From assembly GCA_902784025.1 (NCBI GenBank), contig CACZTF010000027.1, forward strand, positions 1-18,818: a DNA stretch of 18,818 bases, in the 5' to 3' direction. This document shows, piece by piece, positions 1-7,480 of the stretch (its first letter is position 1; the number at the start of each line of letters is the position of its first letter). This DNA comes from an uncultured Lachnospiraceae bacterium. GTDB lineage: Bacteria > Bacillota > Clostridia > Lachnospirales > Lachnospiraceae. A model generated the notes under the pieces. It was given only the letters and a program-made list of their open reading frames with translations, was not told the origin of the DNA and did not search any database. The position numbers were made by a program, and so were the translations under genes.

Positions 1-80
1 AAACCCTCTGCATCAAACATTTGCTTAAAAGCAAGTCTGCCGATACGACCAAAGCCGTTAATTGCTACTTTAACTGACAT
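1..80 (-). CDS. gap: Glyceraldehyde-3-phosphate dehydrogenase, N-terminus (partial)
   Basis: Only the first 26 or so codons are present; the gene runs off the left edge. The reverse strand reads MSVKVAINGFGRIGRLAFKQ and then MFDAEG. This is the Rossmann-fold start of type I GAPDH, with the NAD-binding motif GFGRIGR. The family oxidises and phosphorylates glyceraldehyde-3-phosphate with NAD in cytoplasmic glycolysis. The start at 80 is supported by a GGAGG site eight bases upstream and by a promoter at 127-155. The catalytic cysteine and the rest of the protein lie outside the window, so the NAD versus NADP type cannot be judged. Confidence 0.93.
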   Translation of the reverse strand, partial: MSVKVAINGFGRIGRLAFKQMFDAEG

Positions 81-126
81 TTAAAAATCCTCCGTTAATA
101 AACACGTTTCAATTACAAACACTCAT

Positions 127-155
127 ATTGTATACAATCCTGTAAAAAAAGACAA
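127..155 (-). promoter_or_regulatory. Promoter of gap with overlapping palindrome
   Basis: On the minus strand a -35 of TTGTCT (150-155) and a -10 of TACAAT (127-132) are separated by exactly 17 bases, about 47 bases upstream of the gap start. A perfect 12-bp palindrome, ATTGTATACAAT at 127-138, covers the -10 box. Its position suggests an operator, but no regulator can be named from the sequence. Confidence 0.7.
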
Positions 156-303
156 GGGATTTTTTTATATGATCGATCTGTTACAGATTTTTCCTTCAAT
201 GTGGATTTTTTCCGTATATTGTTTTATTATATTCTTTAACAGAGTAAGAGACGAAATAATGGTCAGACATGACCGGAATAAAACCCATCAAGGATAATCT
301 ATA

Positions 304-1131
304 ATGAGAAATTTAACCGTTAAATACTATGACTGCCATCTTCACAGCCGCTTTTCCCAGGATTCCGATGCAGATCCGGAAAAAGAAATAATATCAGGCA
401 TCTCTGCAGGTCTTTCGGGAATGTGCTTTACGGAACACAATGATTTTGATTATAAAGAGCCTGACGGCACTGATGCATTTACTTTGGATCTTGACGGATA
501 TACAGACTGTCTGACAGGTCTGAAAAAAAAATACTGCACAGGACCGGATGCTTTTGAGATACTTATCGGTCTCGAGCAGGGTCTCACCATTCCTGCTGCC
601 GAACGGATTGAGAAATACGACCCTGATAAAAGGCTGGATATGATCATCGGTTCAACTCATGTGGTAGACGGTCTGGACCCCTACTATCCTGAATTCTGGG
701 AGAGCCATAACGAAAGAGACGGAGTACTACGCTATTATGAAAATATTTATGAATCGGTAAAAATAATTGACAATTATGACATTTACGGACATCTGGATTA
801 CATTATGCGCTATCTCCCCGGCAAACAGGATCATAAAGGGATCATACCTTCGGATCTTATCAGGGAGATACTCAGGATGATCATATATAAGGGTAAAGGT
901 ATAGAGATAAATACTGCCGGATGGCGTAAAGGAAAGGATCCTAATCCCTCACCCCTTATACTGAAAGAATACCGCAGTCTTGGCGGAGAGATAATAACCA
1001 TCGGGTCTGATTCACATGAAAGCAGACACATCGGTTATGAAATAAAAAAAGCACACTCTTTGCTGAAAGAGTGCGGCTTTGATCACTTTGCTGTTTTCAA
1101 AAAACGGAAACCGGAATTTTACAGCCTCTGA
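304..1131 (+). CDS. hisJ: PHP-domain phosphatase, histidinol-phosphatase (HisJ-type) family
   Basis: This 275-residue protein has the full set of PHP metal ligands: H12 and H14 in DCHLHS, E44-H45 in CFTEH, E91 in GLEQG, H119 in GSTH, H163 in YGHLD, and D236/H238 in SDSH. Length and order match the HisJ family, which hydrolyses histidinol phosphate to histidinol in the cytoplasm. No other histidine genes are nearby, so the substrate is inferred from the family and another phosphoester is possible. The start at 304 has an AAGGAT site about eight bases upstream. The gene stands alone on the plus strand, divergent from gap and convergent with the gene at 1149-1496, only 17 bases away. Its last 90 bases also carry a terminator for the opposite strand. 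Confidence 0.82.
   Translation: MRNLTVKYYDCHLHSRFSQDSDADPEKEIISGISAGLSGMCFTEHNDFDYKEPDGTDAFTLDLDGYTDCLTGLKKKYCTGPDAFEILIGLEQGLTIPAAERIEKYDPDKRLDMIIGSTHVVDGLDPYYPEFWESHNERDGVLRYYENIYESVKIIDNYDIYGHLDYIMRYLPGKQDHKGIIPSDLIREILRMIIYKGKGIEINTAGWRKGKDPNPSPLILKEYRSLGGEIITIGSDSHESRHIGYEIKKAHSLLKECGFDHFAVFKKRKPEFYSL
1044..1075 (-). terminator. Intrinsic terminator antisense to the 3' end of the PHP gene
   Basis: On the minus strand CACTCTTT, loop CAGC, AAAGAGTG forms a perfect 8-bp stem (1054-1061 with 1066-1073). One G-U and one C-G pair extend it to ten. A run of seven T follows at 1044-1050. It lies 74 bases after the stop of the 1149-1496 gene, as expected for the end of the minus-strand run, yet inside the convergent gene's coding sequence. 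Confidence 0.8.
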
Positions 1132-1148
1132 CCCCTGATGTTCTTGGG

Positions 1149-1496
1149 TTACAAATTCATATCATCTTTTAACTTGTGATCGCTGTCAAGCAGAGATACC
1201 GGTGCGGAGAACTTTTCTTCCGATCCCCTGTACTTATTCTCCATCCAGACTGCAGCTTCGTTCAGGCATTCTTCTGAAAGAGCAAAACTGTTATGCTCCT
1301 TAAGTACATCCTTTGTTTCATCGAATGCAAAAGGACCGGGCCAGATGTATACTGTTATAACCTCCTGATCATCTCCGGAGGTTTCTTTTTTTACCATAAA
1401 TCGCATGGCATTTACATTTCCGGTATAAATACCCCCTGCCTTAAAAAAAGACAGGGGCATGAGCTTTATTACAAATGATGTATCATTATCCCTCAT
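1149..1496 (-). CDS. Hypothetical protein, 115 aa
   Basis: I do not recognise this protein. It is a 115-residue soluble protein without signal peptide or membrane segment. It has mixed beta-like segments (FVIKLMPLSFF, ITVYIWPGPFAF) and a charged, helical C-terminal half. The start at 1496 is supported by a GAGGGGG site six bases upstream. It follows the 1527-2084 gene by 30 bases, so the two are probably co-transcribed, and transcription likely ends at the terminator at 1044-1075. Nothing in the sequence indicates an enzyme active site. Codon use looks like that of its neighbours. Confidence 0.75.
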   Translation of the reverse strand: MRDNDTSFVIKLMPLSFFKAGGIYTGNVNAMRFMVKKETSGDDQEVITVYIWPGPFAFDETKDVLKEHNSFALSEECLNEAAVWMENKYRGSEEKFSAPVSLLDSDHKLKDDMNL

Positions 1497-1526
1497 ATTA
1501 CCCCCTCTTATCTCTTTTTCCCGGTA

Positions 1527-2084
1527 TCACTCATTAGGATGCAGCTTACCGTCAAGATCGGCAAATCTTCCGATATATTCATGGATATTATCATATGTTA
1601 TATCTTCGAGTCTGTAAGGTGTTCCGTCTGCAAGCTTAAGATATTCGCTCTTGCCGTCAAGAAGATCATTAAGGAATTTATCATAAGCTTCAAGCTGCTC
1701 ATTTGTTTCTGCAAACTCTATCCAGTCAACAGCATGGAAAAGCTCGCCTTCCGTAATATCTATTTCCACATATATCTTGCCGCCCTCGAGTACCATCATC
1801 CTTCCCATAAGGGGTGACACATCATTAAGAGCAACCTTAAAAAGGGGATAATCACTTACTATGGAAATCTTAGGTGTCTTAGAAGGCTCTTTTGCTGCCC
1901 TTCTGTAAATAGTATTAAGTGTCTTCATGAGAGAGCCGAGAACTATGATCTCACCGGGATTAAGTGTTTTCTTGGTAAGATTTTCCACCAGCTCATAGGA
2001 TGTACCCTCGGGCCATCCGTTTGTGATAAAGAAATTAACTGCCTTCATTTTTTCATTGTCATAACCTAAAGGATTCATTGCCAT
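1527..2084 (-). CDS. Hypothetical protein, 185 aa
   Basis: The family is not recognised. The protein is soluble and acidic with no signal peptide or membrane span. Residues about 40-65 (PGEIIVLGSLMKTLNTIYRR) look helical. Residues about 70-115 look like beta strands (ISIVSDYPLFKVAL, RMMVLEGGKIYVEIDI). The C-terminal half is helical and acidic. A GAGAGG site nine bases upstream supports the start at 2084. The gene lies 136 bases downstream of metA, and its partner of unknown function follows after 30 bases. No link to methionine metabolism can be shown beyond adjacency. Confidence 0.78.
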   Translation of the reverse strand: MAMNPLGYDNEKMKAVNFFITNGWPEGTSYELVENLTKKTLNPGEIIVLGSLMKTLNTIYRRAAKEPSKTPKISIVSDYPLFKVALNDVSPLMGRMMVLEGGKIYVEIDITEGELFHAVDWIEFAETNEQLEAYDKFLNDLLDGKSEYLKLADGTPYRLEDITYDNIHEYIGRFADLDGKLHPNE

Positions 2085-2220
2085 AATCTTATACCTCTCT
2101 ATGTTTTATTTTATTAATTTATCTTTTTTCGGAGTTTTGAGCCTGCCCCATACTGCCATGTGTTTTCTGAGATATGCCTTTACTTTGATCGTCCGGCATG
2201 ATAACGGACCTGCATATGAT

Positions 2221-3126
2221 CTACAAAATATACGGCGTTACCTGATATACGTAGTAATTCAGCCAGTTCGTATAGAGAGCATTAGCGTGGGACCGCCACT
2301 GCATACGGGGCCGTTTCGCAGGGTCGTTGTTCGGATAATAATGTACCGGCATGTCCGGGTTTATCCCTTTTGCGATATCCCGCTTGTATTCAGAATCCAG
2401 AGTATATCTGTCGTACTCCGGATGTCCCATAACGAAAACATTTTTCCCGTCTTCTGCACTCACTATATATATGCCGGCCTCTTTGGAGTCCGCAAGGATC
2501 TTGAACTTTTCATTGGTTATGATATCGCGTCTGCATGCCTCCGAATATCTGGAGTGGGGGGCATAAAACATGTCATCAAAACCGCGTACCAGCGGATCCT
2601 TACGATGTATCACATGATGCAGATAAACACCGGAAAGCTTCTGTTCAAGAAAAACCTTTCTTACACCGTAGTGATAATACATACCGGCCTGGGCTGCCCA
2701 GCAGATGTAAAGCGTACTTGTGATGTGCTCTTTTCCCCAGTCCATGACCTTTGTAAGCTCTTCCCAGTATGTTACATCCTCAAAGTCTATCTTTTCAAGG
2801 GGCGCTCCCGTAATGATCATTCCATCAAATTTCCTGTCCTTAATGTCCGGAAATTTAACATAAAATTTCTCCAGATGTGAAGCAGAAGTATTTTTTGAAA
2901 CGTGGCTTTCCATTTGAAGGAAAGAGACATTTATCTGCAGGGGGGTATTTGAAAGAGACCGGAGAAGATCAAGCTCTGTCAGTTCCTTCAATGGCATGAG
3001 ATTAACTATAACTATCTGAAGCGGACGCACATCCTGGGAAAGCGCCCTCTTCTCATCCATGACGAAAATGTTCTCCGATTCAAGCTTTGAATATGCGGGC
3101 AGATCCCTTTTTATCTTAATCGGCAT
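2221..3126 (-). CDS. metA: Homoserine O-acetyltransferase (MetA family)
   Basis: This 301-residue protein aligns end to end with the MetA family, which acylates homoserine at the first committed step of methionine synthesis. The nucleophile is Cys142 (CWAAQAG). His235 and Glu237 (GHPEYD) complete the active site at the usual numbering, and NLMPLK at 42-47 is a family signature. Residue 111 is Glu (GAPLE). In this family Glu111 is known to favour acetyl-CoA and Gly111 succinyl-CoA, so acetyl transfer is expected despite the traditional name succinyltransferase. An AAAGGATGG site precedes the start. No SAM riboswitch could be recognised in the 182-base gap upstream. Confidence 0.95.
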   Translation of the reverse strand: MPIKIKRDLPAYSKLESENIFVMDEKRALSQDVRPLQIVIVNLMPLKELTELDLLRSLSNTPLQINVSFLQMESHVSKNTSASHLEKFYVKFPDIKDRKFDGMIITGAPLEKIDFEDVTYWEELTKVMDWGKEHITSTLYICWAAQAGMYYHYGVRKVFLEQKLSGVYLHHVIHRKDPLVRGFDDMFYAPHSRYSEACRRDIITNEKFKILADSKEAGIYIVSAEDGKNVFVMGHPEYDRYTLDSEYKRDIAKGINPDMPVHYYPNNDPAKRPRMQWRSHANALYTNWLNYYVYQVTPYIL

Positions 3127-3308
3127 AGATTGTTACCCATCCTTTCCGTAAATATCATTGTCCTGCGATCAATACATCCGAAGCCCGAAATATATCCCTT
3201 TAGCTCCCCATAAAAACCTTCCCGGCATTTCTTATCGAGTCATTTCCCCGCGAACATATCTGTGCTGTATTCAGACAGCATCTCCTTAAGAAAAGACTTC
3301 CGTACATT
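3127..3308 (-). other. Intergenic leader between ligA and metA with two hairpins
   Basis: The 182-base gap contains no convincing gene. On the minus strand it holds a hairpin of TGCTGT and ACAGCA (3263-3268 with 3275-3280). It also holds a second imperfect, AU-rich hairpin (3172-3180 with 3186-3195) about 45 bases before the metA start. Neither is followed by a T-run, so neither looks like a terminator. The conserved core of the SAM-I riboswitch was looked for and not found. Confidence 0.3.
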
Positions 3309-5276
3309 TTACATCAAATCAGACTGATTTACAAGGTGACGAAAATCCTCCTCCGTGATAATATCCACTCCCAGTTCACGTGCCTTTTTGTTTTTTGCCG
3401 ACGTGCTTGACGCATCGTTGTTTATCAGATATGCCGTGTTTTTTGAAACGGAACCGCTCACCTTGCCGCCGAGACTTTCTATCAGCTCTTTCAGCTCATT
3501 TCTGTTTTCAAAACCGTTCAGACTGCCTGTTATGACAAAGGTCTTGCCCTCAAGGATATCGCTTTTTTTATCCTGAACAACTTCAATGTCCAGGATATCC
3601 GCAAGTTTTAAGAACTCTGACCTGTTTTCCTTATTTCTGAAATAGCTGCAAAAATCACGGGCAAGAACATCACCAATACCTTCAAGTGCTGTTAGATCTT
3701 CTTCCGTAACATCAAGAAGCTTCTGAGGTGTATCAAAAACGCCTGTTACAAGCTTGCAATTTGCGGAACCGAATCCGGGGATCCCCAATCCGTAAACAAG
3801 TCTGTGCAAAACAGTATGACGTGACTTTTCTACCGCCATCAGAAGATTTTGACATGATTTTTCACCGAATCCCTCTATCTGCGATATCTCATCTGCGTAT
3901 TTTTCCAGGCAGTAAAGATCATGCAGCTTCTGCAAAAACCTGTGCTGTATGAATTTTTCAATAGTGGCTTCAGACAACCCTTCTATATTCATGGCATCCC
4001 TTGAAACAAAATGTACAAAGCTCTTTATATGTTTGGCAGGACAGTCTGAATTAATACAATACAGGGTTTCTACGCCATTATCATCTTTTAGGGAAACTTC
4101 CCCTTTGCAAACCGGACAGACTTCGGGAAGACACAGTTTACCTGACGCTGTAAGATTGCCGGCGATCTGGGGTATGATCATATTGGCTTTAAAGACCGTT
4201 ATCCTGTCGCCTGTTCCCAGCTTCATACTTTTTATATAACTTATATTGTGAAGACTCGCCCTGCTTACTGTGGTCCCCTCAAGCTCTACAGGATCAAAAA
4301 CCGCTATAGGATTTATAAGTCCGGTACGTGATGCACTCCACTCTATTTCTCTGAGAACAGTCTCTGCTGTTTCATCTTTCCATTTGAAAGCTATTGCATT
4401 TCTGGGAAATTTTGCAGTACGCCCGAGAGATCCGCCGTATTCTATGTCATCATACTCAAGCACCAGACCATCGGAAGGAAAATCGTTGTCCTTTACCCTA
4501 TGCTCAAATAACGTAACCGTAGCTGATATATCTGCCCTTGTTACCTCCGCATATTCTACTATCTCAAACCCCAAAGACTTAAGCCAGTCCTGTCTGTTCT
4601 TAACTGAATTATTAAAATCCTTTCCTTCGGCACTTACAACTCCAAAGGCATAAAATCTTACATTTCGTTCCTTCGTTATACGGTTATCCAGCTGACGTAC
4701 CGAACCCGAACAAAGATTTCTTGGATTTTTGTATTTTGCATCCAATTCGGGAATGTCCTCATTTATCTTTTCAAAATCGGAATAAAGGATGACCGCCTCT
4801 CCTCTGATGACCAACTCTCCTTTAAATCCTATCTTCAAAGGTATATTTTTAAATGTCCTTGCATTGGGAGTTACTATCTCGCCTGTTTCTCCGTTACCTC
4901 TTGTTACCGCTTTTGTAAGTTCTCCGCCTTCGTAGGTCAGAACTATGGTAAGCCCGTCCATCTTCCATGAAAGCAGTCCCTTTTTATCTCCGAGAAAATC
5001 TTCAAGTTCAGCTCTTTCCTTGGTCTTTGACAGGCTGAGCATGGGAGTGGCATGACGTTCCTTGGGCAGTTCGCTCAAGACCTCATAGCCTACATTTGAG
5101 GTGGGACTGTCAGATAAATGTATGCCTGTTTCATTTTCCAGTGACTCAAGTTCGTCATATAATGAATCATACTCATAATTAGTCATGATCTCTGCGCCGT
5201 CTACATAATAGGCTTTGGCAGCATCATTTAGGATTTTGATCAGCTCATGTATCCTTTCCAACTTATCTTCAGACAT
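3309..5276 (-). CDS. ligA: NAD-dependent DNA ligase, divergent active site
   Basis: With the chosen start this 655-residue protein has LigA architecture. A domain Ia-like N-terminus carries the HATPMLSL segment. The adenylation domain has Lys105 in WKMDG. An OB-fold region, four zinc-binding cysteines (387, 390, 407, 412), helix-hairpin-helix repeats (about 460-550) and a C-terminal BRCT domain (about 575-655) follow. It seals nicks in DNA with NAD. The start at 5276 (MSEDKL) has GGAGG eight bases upstream; a frame extending to 5306 has none. Compared with E. coli LigA by eye, Glu113 becomes Ser103 and Lys290 becomes Glu274, while the catalytic Lys, the following Asp and motif V Lys are kept. 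It follows the pseudouridine synthase by 44 bases, probably in one transcript. Confidence 0.92.
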   Translation of the reverse strand: MSEDKLERIHELIKILNDAAKAYYVDGAEIMTNYEYDSLYDELESLENETGIHLSDSPTSNVGYEVLSELPKERHATPMLSLSKTKERAELEDFLGDKKGLLSWKMDGLTIVLTYEGGELTKAVTRGNGETGEIVTPNARTFKNIPLKIGFKGELVIRGEAVILYSDFEKINEDIPELDAKYKNPRNLCSGSVRQLDNRITKERNVRFYAFGVVSAEGKDFNNSVKNRQDWLKSLGFEIVEYAEVTRADISATVTLFEHRVKDNDFPSDGLVLEYDDIEYGGSLGRTAKFPRNAIAFKWKDETAETVLREIEWSASRTGLINPIAVFDPVELEGTTVSRASLHNISYIKSMKLGTGDRITVFKANMIIPQIAGNLTASGKLCLPEVCPVCKGEVSLKDDNGVETLYCINSDCPAKHIKSFVHFVSRDAMNIEGLSEATIEKFIQHRFLQKLHDLYCLEKYADEISQIEGFGEKSCQNLLMAVEKSRHTVLHRLVYGLGIPGFGSANCKLVTGVFDTPQKLLDVTEEDLTALEGIGDVLARDFCSYFRNKENRSEFLKLADILDIEVVQDKKSDILEGKTFVITGSLNGFENRNELKELIESLGGKVSGSVSKNTAYLINNDASSTSAKNKKARELGVDIITEEDFRHLVNQSDLM

Positions 5277-5320
5277 AAAAACCTCCGTAACGACCGGTAA
5301 TTTCAAGTATCATATCAAGA

Positions 5321-6148
5321 TCAGGCATCTTTCCGGATCATACCCAGTTCTTTTAACAAAGCATCATATTCGTTTCCTGTGATGTATCTGTACTCACCCT
5401 CCCTGAGTTCACCGAGTTTCACATTCATTATCCGTAACCTTTTAAGCTTTGTCACACGGGCACCGCAAGCCTCACACATTCTCCTTATCTGTCTGTTAAG
5501 GCCCTGTGTCAGAACTATCATAAAAGAATGAGTTGCATAATCACTTTCATGTTTGTCGGAGGGATGATCTATAATTTTTCCGGTCTTAAAGGTCCGCTCT
5601 TTCGAAGTAAGACCGAAAATGCTTTTTTCCTGTTCATGACTGCATGGCCAGGCCTTACATTTTGCCGTAGTCCTGTCCAGTTCTTTCAGATATATCCCTC
5701 CCCTTATCCTATCCAAAAAATCTTCCGTAACAGGCTTGTTTATTTTTACTGCATACTCCTTTTCATGCTGTCCGCCGGCATTTGTAAGTTCATTCATTAA
5801 AGCACCCTGATTAGTAAGAAATATCAGTCCCGTTGATTCTTTATCCAGCCTTCCTACCGGATATATCCGTTTATCAATACCCACAGCAGATACTATATCC
5901 TTTTCCCCGTATCTGTCTGTCGTAGTGCACACAACACCGGCAGGCTTATTATAAGCGATCAGGATCTTTTCTGTATCGTTCCCTGTTTTCCTGCCGTCTA
6001 TGCATATACATGCATCCGTTGGTACTTTCTGACCGGTAGACACCACCTTGTCGTCAATGGTCACTCTGCCTGCATCCGTAAGCCTGTCTGCCTCCCGCCT
6101 TGAACACACTCCTCTTTCACTTAATAATTTGTTTATCCTGACAAACAT
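5321..6148 (-). CDS. rluF: 23S rRNA pseudouridine synthase, RluF-like
   Basis: This 275-residue protein has an N-terminal S4 RNA-binding domain (residues 2-50, RINKLLSERGVCSRREAD). The RsuA/RluB/RluF catalytic domain has the nucleophile Asp102 in GRLDKES. NRQIRRMCEACG and RIMNVKLG are typical of the RluF branch. The family isomerises uridine in 23S rRNA, U2604 in E. coli. Relative to E. coli RluF there is an insertion of about 35 residues near 170-205, charged and without known motif. The start at 6148 follows a modest GGGG site. It is the first gene of the run that continues into ligA. Confidence 0.88.
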   Translation of the reverse strand: MFVRINKLLSERGVCSRREADRLTDAGRVTIDDKVVSTGQKVPTDACICIDGRKTGNDTEKILIAYNKPAGVVCTTTDRYGEKDIVSAVGIDKRIYPVGRLDKESTGLIFLTNQGALMNELTNAGGQHEKEYAVKINKPVTEDFLDRIRGGIYLKELDRTTAKCKAWPCSHEQEKSIFGLTSKERTFKTGKIIDHPSDKHESDYATHSFMIVLTQGLNRQIRRMCEACGARVTKLKRLRIMNVKLGELREGEYRYITGNEYDALLKELGMIRKDA

Positions 6149-6242
6149 ATAAAACCCCGTATACCTGATGTCATCAACGTTGCATTTCTTATCAAAAGAA
6201 ACACTCCCCTTGCTTAATTACGCATTTTAATGTAACATACAA

Positions 6243-6278
6243 AAATAAGCTGTGCAATAATATCACAACAGCTTATTT
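6243..6278 (-). terminator. Hairpin terminator upstream of rluF
   Basis: A perfect 11-bp inverted repeat, AAATAAGCTGT (6243-6253) and ACAGCTTATTT (6268-6278), has a 14-base loop. On the minus strand it ends in a TTATTTTTG tract. It would stop transcription from the 6442-7404 gene before rluF. It lies 41 bases before the tRNA on the other strand and is nearly symmetrical, so it could also act on plus-strand transcripts. Confidence 0.6.
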
Positions 6279-6319
6279 CTTTAATTATATTATTATCTTC
6301 ATTTATTACAACAGATCAT

Positions 6320-6392
6320 GTGCATGTGGCTCAGTGGATAGAGCGTTCGCCTCCGGAGCGAAAGGTCGCGGGTTCGACTCCCGCCATGCACA
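6320..6392 (+). tRNA. tRNA-Arg (anticodon CCG)
   Basis: A complete cloverleaf can be drawn. The 7-bp acceptor stem is GTGCATG with CATGCAC. The D stem is GCTC/GAGC with loop AGTGGATA. The anticodon stem is TTCGC/GCGAA with loop CTCCGGA, giving anticodon CCG, which reads CGG. The T arm is GCGGG-TTCGACT-CCCGC. The discriminator base is A at 6392 and CCA is not encoded. Seven T follow directly and may serve as the transcription end. It is the only plus-strand gene between 1131 and 18456. Confidence 0.96.
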
Positions 6393-6441
6393 TTTTTTTA
6401 TTGCAGTATGAAAAACATCTGACCCCTAATGAGTTTTTATT

Positions 6442-7404
6442 TTAAAGATCCAGAAGCTTTGCTTTTTTTGCATCATATTCTTCCTGCGTAATAGCTCCCA
6501 TATCAAGAAGCTCCTTATATTTCTTTATTTCATCAGCCGGTGAAAGAGACGGTTTTTCTTCTGTTTTTTTGTCCTCAAGCTCAGAAGATGATATTCCTTT
6601 ATCTTCCTTATGGCAGATAAATTCCAGTATGGACAGTATTTTCTGCGCAGTCAGAAAGGCTTGTCCGTACGCTTTTTTATCTTTATCTGTCTCCTTGAAA
6701 ATAAGATTTACGAAAACCTTGGGAGTGGCCATATTGTTCAGGTTTATCCTGATCTGGAGACTTTCGCATACGTTTCTTTCCTCACTGTTTCCGGATAATC
6801 CGCTGCCTTCTGTTCCAAATAACAGACCTCCTATAGAAGGAAGTCCCCGCCCTCCCTTTGCCAGCTGATTTCCGTCCTCAACAAGGTCATAACTTTCGAT
6901 CTCATCATAGCTGAAGATCAATTCGGGATCTATCTTAGGGGTGTTAGTTATCCTCGTTGCTGCATACGGAACCGTCCAAAGGTGCCTGTTATCGTCTATC
7001 AGCATATAATCATCCGCAGATTTCGTTACTGTAAATTCTTCAGCCTTACGGATCTTATTGATCACTATGTTCAATGCATCCCGGGGCGGATATTTCCTGA
7101 TCTCTTTTGTATATCTGTTTATTGCGGATCTGTTCTCACAGTCATTACAGATATAAAGACCTCTTACCACACGCCTTTTGCTTAAAAAATTCATCTCTCT
7201 TCCGCATACGGGACATTTCGGTCTTTCCTTTTCTTCTTTTTCGTCATCATAGATGTCATCCTCATCAAGATCGCTTTCCGGGATATCATCATCTTTGATT
7301 TCCTCACTTCTTAACCTTGCCTCATCATCTTCCTCGTCCAAACCGGGATTAACAAATCTTTCCCCGCGAAAAAGATCATTTTCATCTTCAAAATCCTTAG
7401 CCAT
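6442..7404 (-). CDS. Zinc-ribbon protein with DUF4428-like and SHOCT domains
   Basis: This 320-residue protein begins with a very acidic segment (residues 1-62). A CxxC...CxxC zinc ribbon follows (C64, C67, C86, C89; CPVCGREM and YICNDCE) in the arrangement seen in DUF4428. The middle (about 95-270) is an uncharacterised soluble domain with a Gly-rich loop near 182-196. The C-terminus (about 288-320, IKKYKELLDMGAITQEEYDAKK) is a SHOCT domain, a short helical oligomerisation module. No membrane segment is present. AAAGGAG seven bases upstream supports the start. It has its own promoter and operator-like dyad at 7481-7530. Molecular function is unknown. Confidence 0.82.
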   Translation of the reverse strand: MAKDFEDENDLFRGERFVNPGLDEEDDEARLRSEEIKDDDIPESDLDEDDIYDDEKEEKERPKCPVCGREMNFLSKRRVVRGLYICNDCENRSAINRYTKEIRKYPPRDALNIVINKIRKAEEFTVTKSADDYMLIDDNRHLWTVPYAATRITNTPKIDPELIFSYDEIESYDLVEDGNQLAKGGRGLPSIGGLLFGTEGSGLSGNSEERNVCESLQIRINLNNMATPKVFVNLIFKETDKDKKAYGQAFLTAQKILSILEFICHKEDKGISSSELEDKKTEEKPSLSPADEIKKYKELLDMGAITQEEYDAKKAKLLDL

Positions 7405-7480
7405 AGTAATCTCCTTTTAAAGAATCTTTGTGTAAAAATGCAAATGTTTCATGATTATCATAATGATGATACTTACTGAA

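Noticed and set aside
176..192. ATCTG-TTA-CAGAT followed by T-rich bases as a plus-strand terminator
   Set aside because: The stem is only five pairs, and no plus-strand gene lies upstream to be terminated.
1126..1136. TCTGACCCCT near 1127, also near 6419, as a possible intergenic repeat
   Set aside because: Only ten bases are shared, without pairing structure, so chance is sufficient.
2085..2220. Short Lys-rich frame ending MAVWGRLKTPKKDKLIK between metA and the 185-residue gene
   Set aside because: It has only 17 codons from its ATG, with no ribosome site at the right distance and no known relative.
2101..2880. A 259-codon open frame on the plus strand
   Set aside because: It lies mostly antisense to metA, whose family residues are certain, has no ribosome site, and its protein resembles nothing.
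3225..3236. Repeat GCATTTCTTATC, also at 6182-6193
   Set aside because: A 12-base match is expected several times by chance in a window this long.
3202..3307. A 35-codon frame upstream of metA
   Set aside because: It has no ribosome site, cysteine-rich random-looking composition and no family resemblance.
3127..3308. SAM riboswitch or T-box upstream of metA
   Set aside because: I looked for the conserved cores of both on the minus strand and found neither; only simple hairpins are present.
5277..5306. Ten extra N-terminal residues for LigA
   Set aside because: The GGAGG site lies inside this extension, right before MSEDKL, so translation starts at 5276.
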